Origin: Microcystis wesenbergii NRERC-220
GTDB taxonomy: Bacteria > Cyanobacteriota > Cyanobacteriia > Cyanobacteriales > Microcystaceae
DNA: 64,000 nt
Reading direction: 5' to 3'
Assembly (NCBI RefSeq): GCF_032027425.1
Contig: NZ_JAVSJA010000001.1
Location: forward strand, 248,001 to 312,000
The stretch's first letter is position 1. The number at the start of each line of letters is the position of its first letter. This document shows, piece after piece, positions 61,786 through 64,000 of the stretch. Position numbers and translations under genes: made by a program. The notes under the pieces were generated by a model. It searched no databases. It had not been told where the DNA came from and worked only from the letters and a program-made list of their open reading frames with translations.

Positions 61786-62583
61786 GAAAGAGAACAACTT
61801 AACAAGAATCAAAATTCCTTAATTAATCAACTTAGACAGCGATTATGTTGTGAACACCCAGAAATCGCTCAAAAAAACCTCGATTATATCGGAGTTAATG
61901 GCTTTAATCCTACATTAGGACATATCGCCGAATTGAGAAATAACTCGCGCATTAAAACCACTGCTGGCACTGGAATCAGTGAATATAGTCGGTTATTGGC
62001 CAAGGATATTGTCACCTATCAGGATAGAATCGCGGTTAAAGAAAAAAACCGAAGATAAATTCTGGAATTAGAGCAGTTTAAGGGTTATTGTCAAGTATTT
62101 GACCAATTTCTTTTCGGTACTGTTACTCAAAGTTTACTGCTTTTACACTGCTATCCTATCGAAAGATTTTTAGTCAACGGTAAACCTTACTTTAGAGGGA
62201 ATCACGATATTAGCCTGAGAAAGTTTCAGGCTTATCTAGGCTTAGGGTATTCCTATCAGATTTCTGGGGATACCTCAGCAAAACAAGACAAGGTGAAAAA
62301 GTCTTGGAAGGGTTCCGACTTAATGCGCTCTCACTTGTAGGCTCATGCACTGGTGACTATTTGCCCGAATAAACCCGCTAAAACCGAGATTATTGGTAAA
62401 CTTAAGCATTCTTGGCTTAATCCCCGTATTTATCTCTATTACGAAACCGAAAACGGTCAAAGAATCGAGAAAAAGAAAGAATTACCCAGTTTTAAGGCAT
62501 TAGGTAAGGATGGACTGTGTCGCTTGCTGTTTTACGAGACTAGGCTTTTGTATCAAGTTTTAACGGCTAATTTGGTAAAGTGA
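61786..62583 (+). pseudogene. 3' part of an unrecognised gene fused to the transposase fragment
   Basis: One frame runs from the transposase joint to TGA at 62581-62583, broken by TAA at 62056-62058 and TAG at 62338-62340. It reads LDYIGVNGFNPTLGHIAELR, EYSRLLAKDIVTYQDRIAVK, CYPIERFLVNGKPYFRG, GSDLMRSHL (stop) AHALVTICP, and RIYLYYETENGQRIEKKKEL. The composition is that of a real DNA- or RNA-associated protein of at least 265 residues, but I recognise no family. It shares its last 31 bp with the convergent usp gene. Confidence 0.6.
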
Positions 62584-63062
62584 TGATGTTGAACAATTAA
62601 CACAGAACAGGGGGCATGATGGAGAACATAATTACTCACACTACCTAAGAATAACTCTCCTAGACCCGATCGCCCACGCCGACCGATGACAATTAAATCA
62701 ATATTTTCCTCTCGCGCCACTTTACAGATAGTTTTGGCGGCATGACCGTAAATTTGCCGGTATTCTCCCTTTACACCCATTTCTACCGCCTGATTAGCTC
62801 TTTTTTGCAACATTTCCACCCCTTTCTGCTCAAATTCTTCCCATTGTTGCCGCCAAAAATCGAGAGTGAGATCATTACCCTGGGCGGGGTAAATATCGGC
62901 TAAATTGGGTGGAATCGGTAAAGGGCTATAATCTTCTTCAGGGGAAAGGACGTGCAGTAGTAGGAGGTTAGCTTCGTACTTACTGGCTAAGGATACAGCC
63001 TCCTTAAAAACACTATCCCCCATCTCGGACAAATCTATTGCTATCAAGATTTTTTGATACAT
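62553..63062 (-). CDS. Universal stress protein
   Basis: A 169-residue UspA-type protein. YQKILIAIDLSEMGDSVF opens the Rossmann-like fold with the ATP-site Asp10. The nucleotide loop GRRGRSGLGELFLGSVSNYV (G-2x-G-9x-G-S) near residues 127-146 is intact, so it probably binds ATP. A longer insert (PEEDYSPLPIPPNLADIYPA) is typical of cyanobacterial members. It is divergent from the RNase D-like gene with only 18 bp between starts. Confidence 0.93.
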   Translation of the reverse strand: MYQKILIAIDLSEMGDSVFKEAVSLASKYEANLLLLHVLSPEEDYSPLPIPPNLADIYPAQGNDLTLDFWRQQWEEFEQKGVEMLQKRANQAVEMGVKGEYRQIYGHAAKTICKVAREENIDLIVIGRRGRSGLGELFLGSVSNYVLHHAPCSVLIVQHHHFTKLAVKT

Positions 63063-63080
63063 TTTTCAGCCTCTGCAACC

Positions 63081-63881
63081 ATGCCTTATTTAACGGAATC
63101 CGACGCTATTAGAAATGCGATCGATCACTTTTGTTATTTTCCCATTCTTTGGTTAGATACGGAAGTAGCTGATTACGATAGCAAGACTCCCCGTTTGTCT
63201 CTGATTCAAATTCTTGCTGATTCCACGTACCTAACGGGTGAGCGGGTGACAATTTTGGATGTTCTCGATCGACCCGATCTGACTAACTATTTTATCACTA
63301 AAATCATGCTGGTTGACTGGATAGAAAAGGTTTTTCACAATGCTAGTTATGATTGTAAATTTTTGGGCGGTAAGGGCAAAGTTAAAAAGATTACCTGTAC
63401 CCTAGAGTTAGCTAAAAAGGTTCCCTACTATATTGCTCCTTTACCCAATTATCAACTAAAAACCCTGGCTGAATGTCTTTGTCATTTTCCCCCTATTGAT
63501 CAGACTGAACAGGGGGGTAATTGGGGCAAAAGACCTTTAACGGCGGACCAGCTAGAATATGCACAAAAAGACCCCGTATATAGGGACCAAATCCATCATC
63601 GTCTTTTGCAGCTCTCCCATTTAATTACTCCTGATCCTGCCGGTGAGAATCTGGAAAGATTAACTAATCGTTATTGGGAAATTTACCAGCAATGGAAGCT
63701 TTTAGATCCAGAGATGGAACATCTCAAGGAACGTTTAAAGTCGGCAATTATCCAGCAAGAGGCTGCGGAGATTAACGGGTTTTCGGTCAGTTACCAAAAT
63801 CGCACCAACAAAAAAGTTAAACTGGCCGAATTAGCCTTGTCTATTTATCGGGACAGGATAGCCAAATATCTCTCTCCTTAA
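63081..63881 (+). CDS. RNase D-like 3'-5' exonuclease
   Basis: A 266-residue DEDDy exonuclease from ATG 63081 (MPYLTESDAIRNAI); a TTG at 63054 would overlap usp. Catalytic residues are D26 and E28 in LWLDTEVADYDS, D91 in FHNASYDCKFL, and Y160/D164 in LEYAQKDPVYRDQ. The active site is therefore complete. The expected role is 3' trimming of tRNA or other RNA. The frame stops at 63881 after a CTCTCTCC run; a 2-base shift there would join 38 further residues. Confidence 0.88.
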   Translation: MPYLTESDAIRNAIDHFCYFPILWLDTEVADYDSKTPRLSLIQILADSTYLTGERVTILDVLDRPDLTNYFITKIMLVDWIEKVFHNASYDCKFLGGKGKVKKITCTLELAKKVPYYIAPLPNYQLKTLAECLCHFPPIDQTEQGGNWGKRPLTADQLEYAQKDPVYRDQIHHRLLQLSHLITPDPAGENLERLTNRYWEIYQQWKLLDPEMEHLKERLKSAIIQQEAAEINGFSVSYQNRTNKKVKLAELALSIYRDRIAKYLSP

Positions 63882-64000
63882 CTAATGATTTTCTCAAAGA
63901 ATTAGGGGATTTAGCCCAAGGGTTAACCATCGAGGAAACTCCCAAAAAAATTAGTCAATTGACCATCAAACAAAATGAAGCTGACTTGACATGATTACAG

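Noticed and set aside
61786-62583. Telomere resolvase or tyrosine recombinase remnant
   Set aside because: The MRSHL-AHAL stretch looked like an R-x-x-Y/H recombinase motif, but the rest of the catalytic pattern is absent, so I leave it as unknown.

Overview
This window looks like chromosome of a unicellular bloom-forming cyanobacterium, most probably Microcystis or a close relative. That is an inference. Seen directly: moderate-to-low GC, many GCGATCGC (HIP1) palindromes, short tandem heptamers between genes and even inside rnpB, and an unusual load of small dispersed palindromic or MITE-like repeats. The gene content is cyanobacterial: light-independent protochlorophyllide reductase (chlL, chlN), the NDH-1 assembly factor Crr6, Ycf20, a low-PSII-accumulation (DUF3493) protein, the circadian kinase SasA, CruF/CruG for myxol glycosides, an InrS-type nickel sensor, plant-type IspH and plant-type glycerate kinase.

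Layout. 0-6.3 kb: end of an unknown gene, tRNA-Thr(CGU), a membrane protein, an RRM protein, glycogen phosphorylase, a DUF1350 hydrolase-like protein and a nucleoside phosphorylase. 6.4-8.3 kb: a two-gene ABC-ATPase plus TOPRIM-like pair (RloA/RloB, AbiL-like), a probable anti-phage module. 8.5-11.7 kb: chlL, an internally duplicated DUF5331 gene, and chlN, all on the minus strand. 12-18 kb: small membrane proteins, ispH, crr6, a decayed ABC transporter and synthetase-like region between two direct repeats, and a BASS transporter. 18.4-25.9 kb: Uup-like ABC-F, InrS-like regulator, rpsU, upp, a Uma2 gene apparently inserted between two convergent genes, ycf20, DUF3611 and a DnaJ-type protein.

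26.6-33.6 kb is accessory: a PD-(D/E)XK nuclease, a TnpB element disrupted by a 28-bp palindrome, a nuclease plus glycine-zipper membrane protein pair, DUF1349, xisH-xisI, a broken DUF5615/DUF433 toxin-antitoxin pair and an NYN-LOTUS ribonuclease, separated by dispersed repeats. 33.6-44.8 kb: membrane J-protein, Ser/Thr kinase, Uma2, a GldA-F-G-like ABC operon, glycerate kinase, an alpha/beta hydrolase, DUF29 and a GHL10 hydrolase. 45.1-48.7 kb: a single-chain restriction-modification enzyme flanked by inverted copies of one repeat. 48.9-64 kb: cruF-cruG, a second Ser/Thr kinase, an orphan RelE-like toxin, a GH57 branching enzyme, sasA, rnpB next to rnc, a WD40 protein, a broken IS4-like insertion joined to an unknown pseudogene, a universal stress protein and an RNase D-like exonuclease.

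Functional links: glgP and the GH57 enzyme serve glycogen turnover; chlL/chlN supply dark chlorophyll synthesis; cruF/cruG act consecutively on carotenoids; rnpB, rnc and the RNase D-like gene are RNA processing. The most notable material is the conflict and mobile layer: RloAB, the fused R-M enzyme, the 29-kb nuclease/glycine-zipper pair, TnpB, several toxin genes in different states of decay, and at least six repeat families that have broken or relocated genes.
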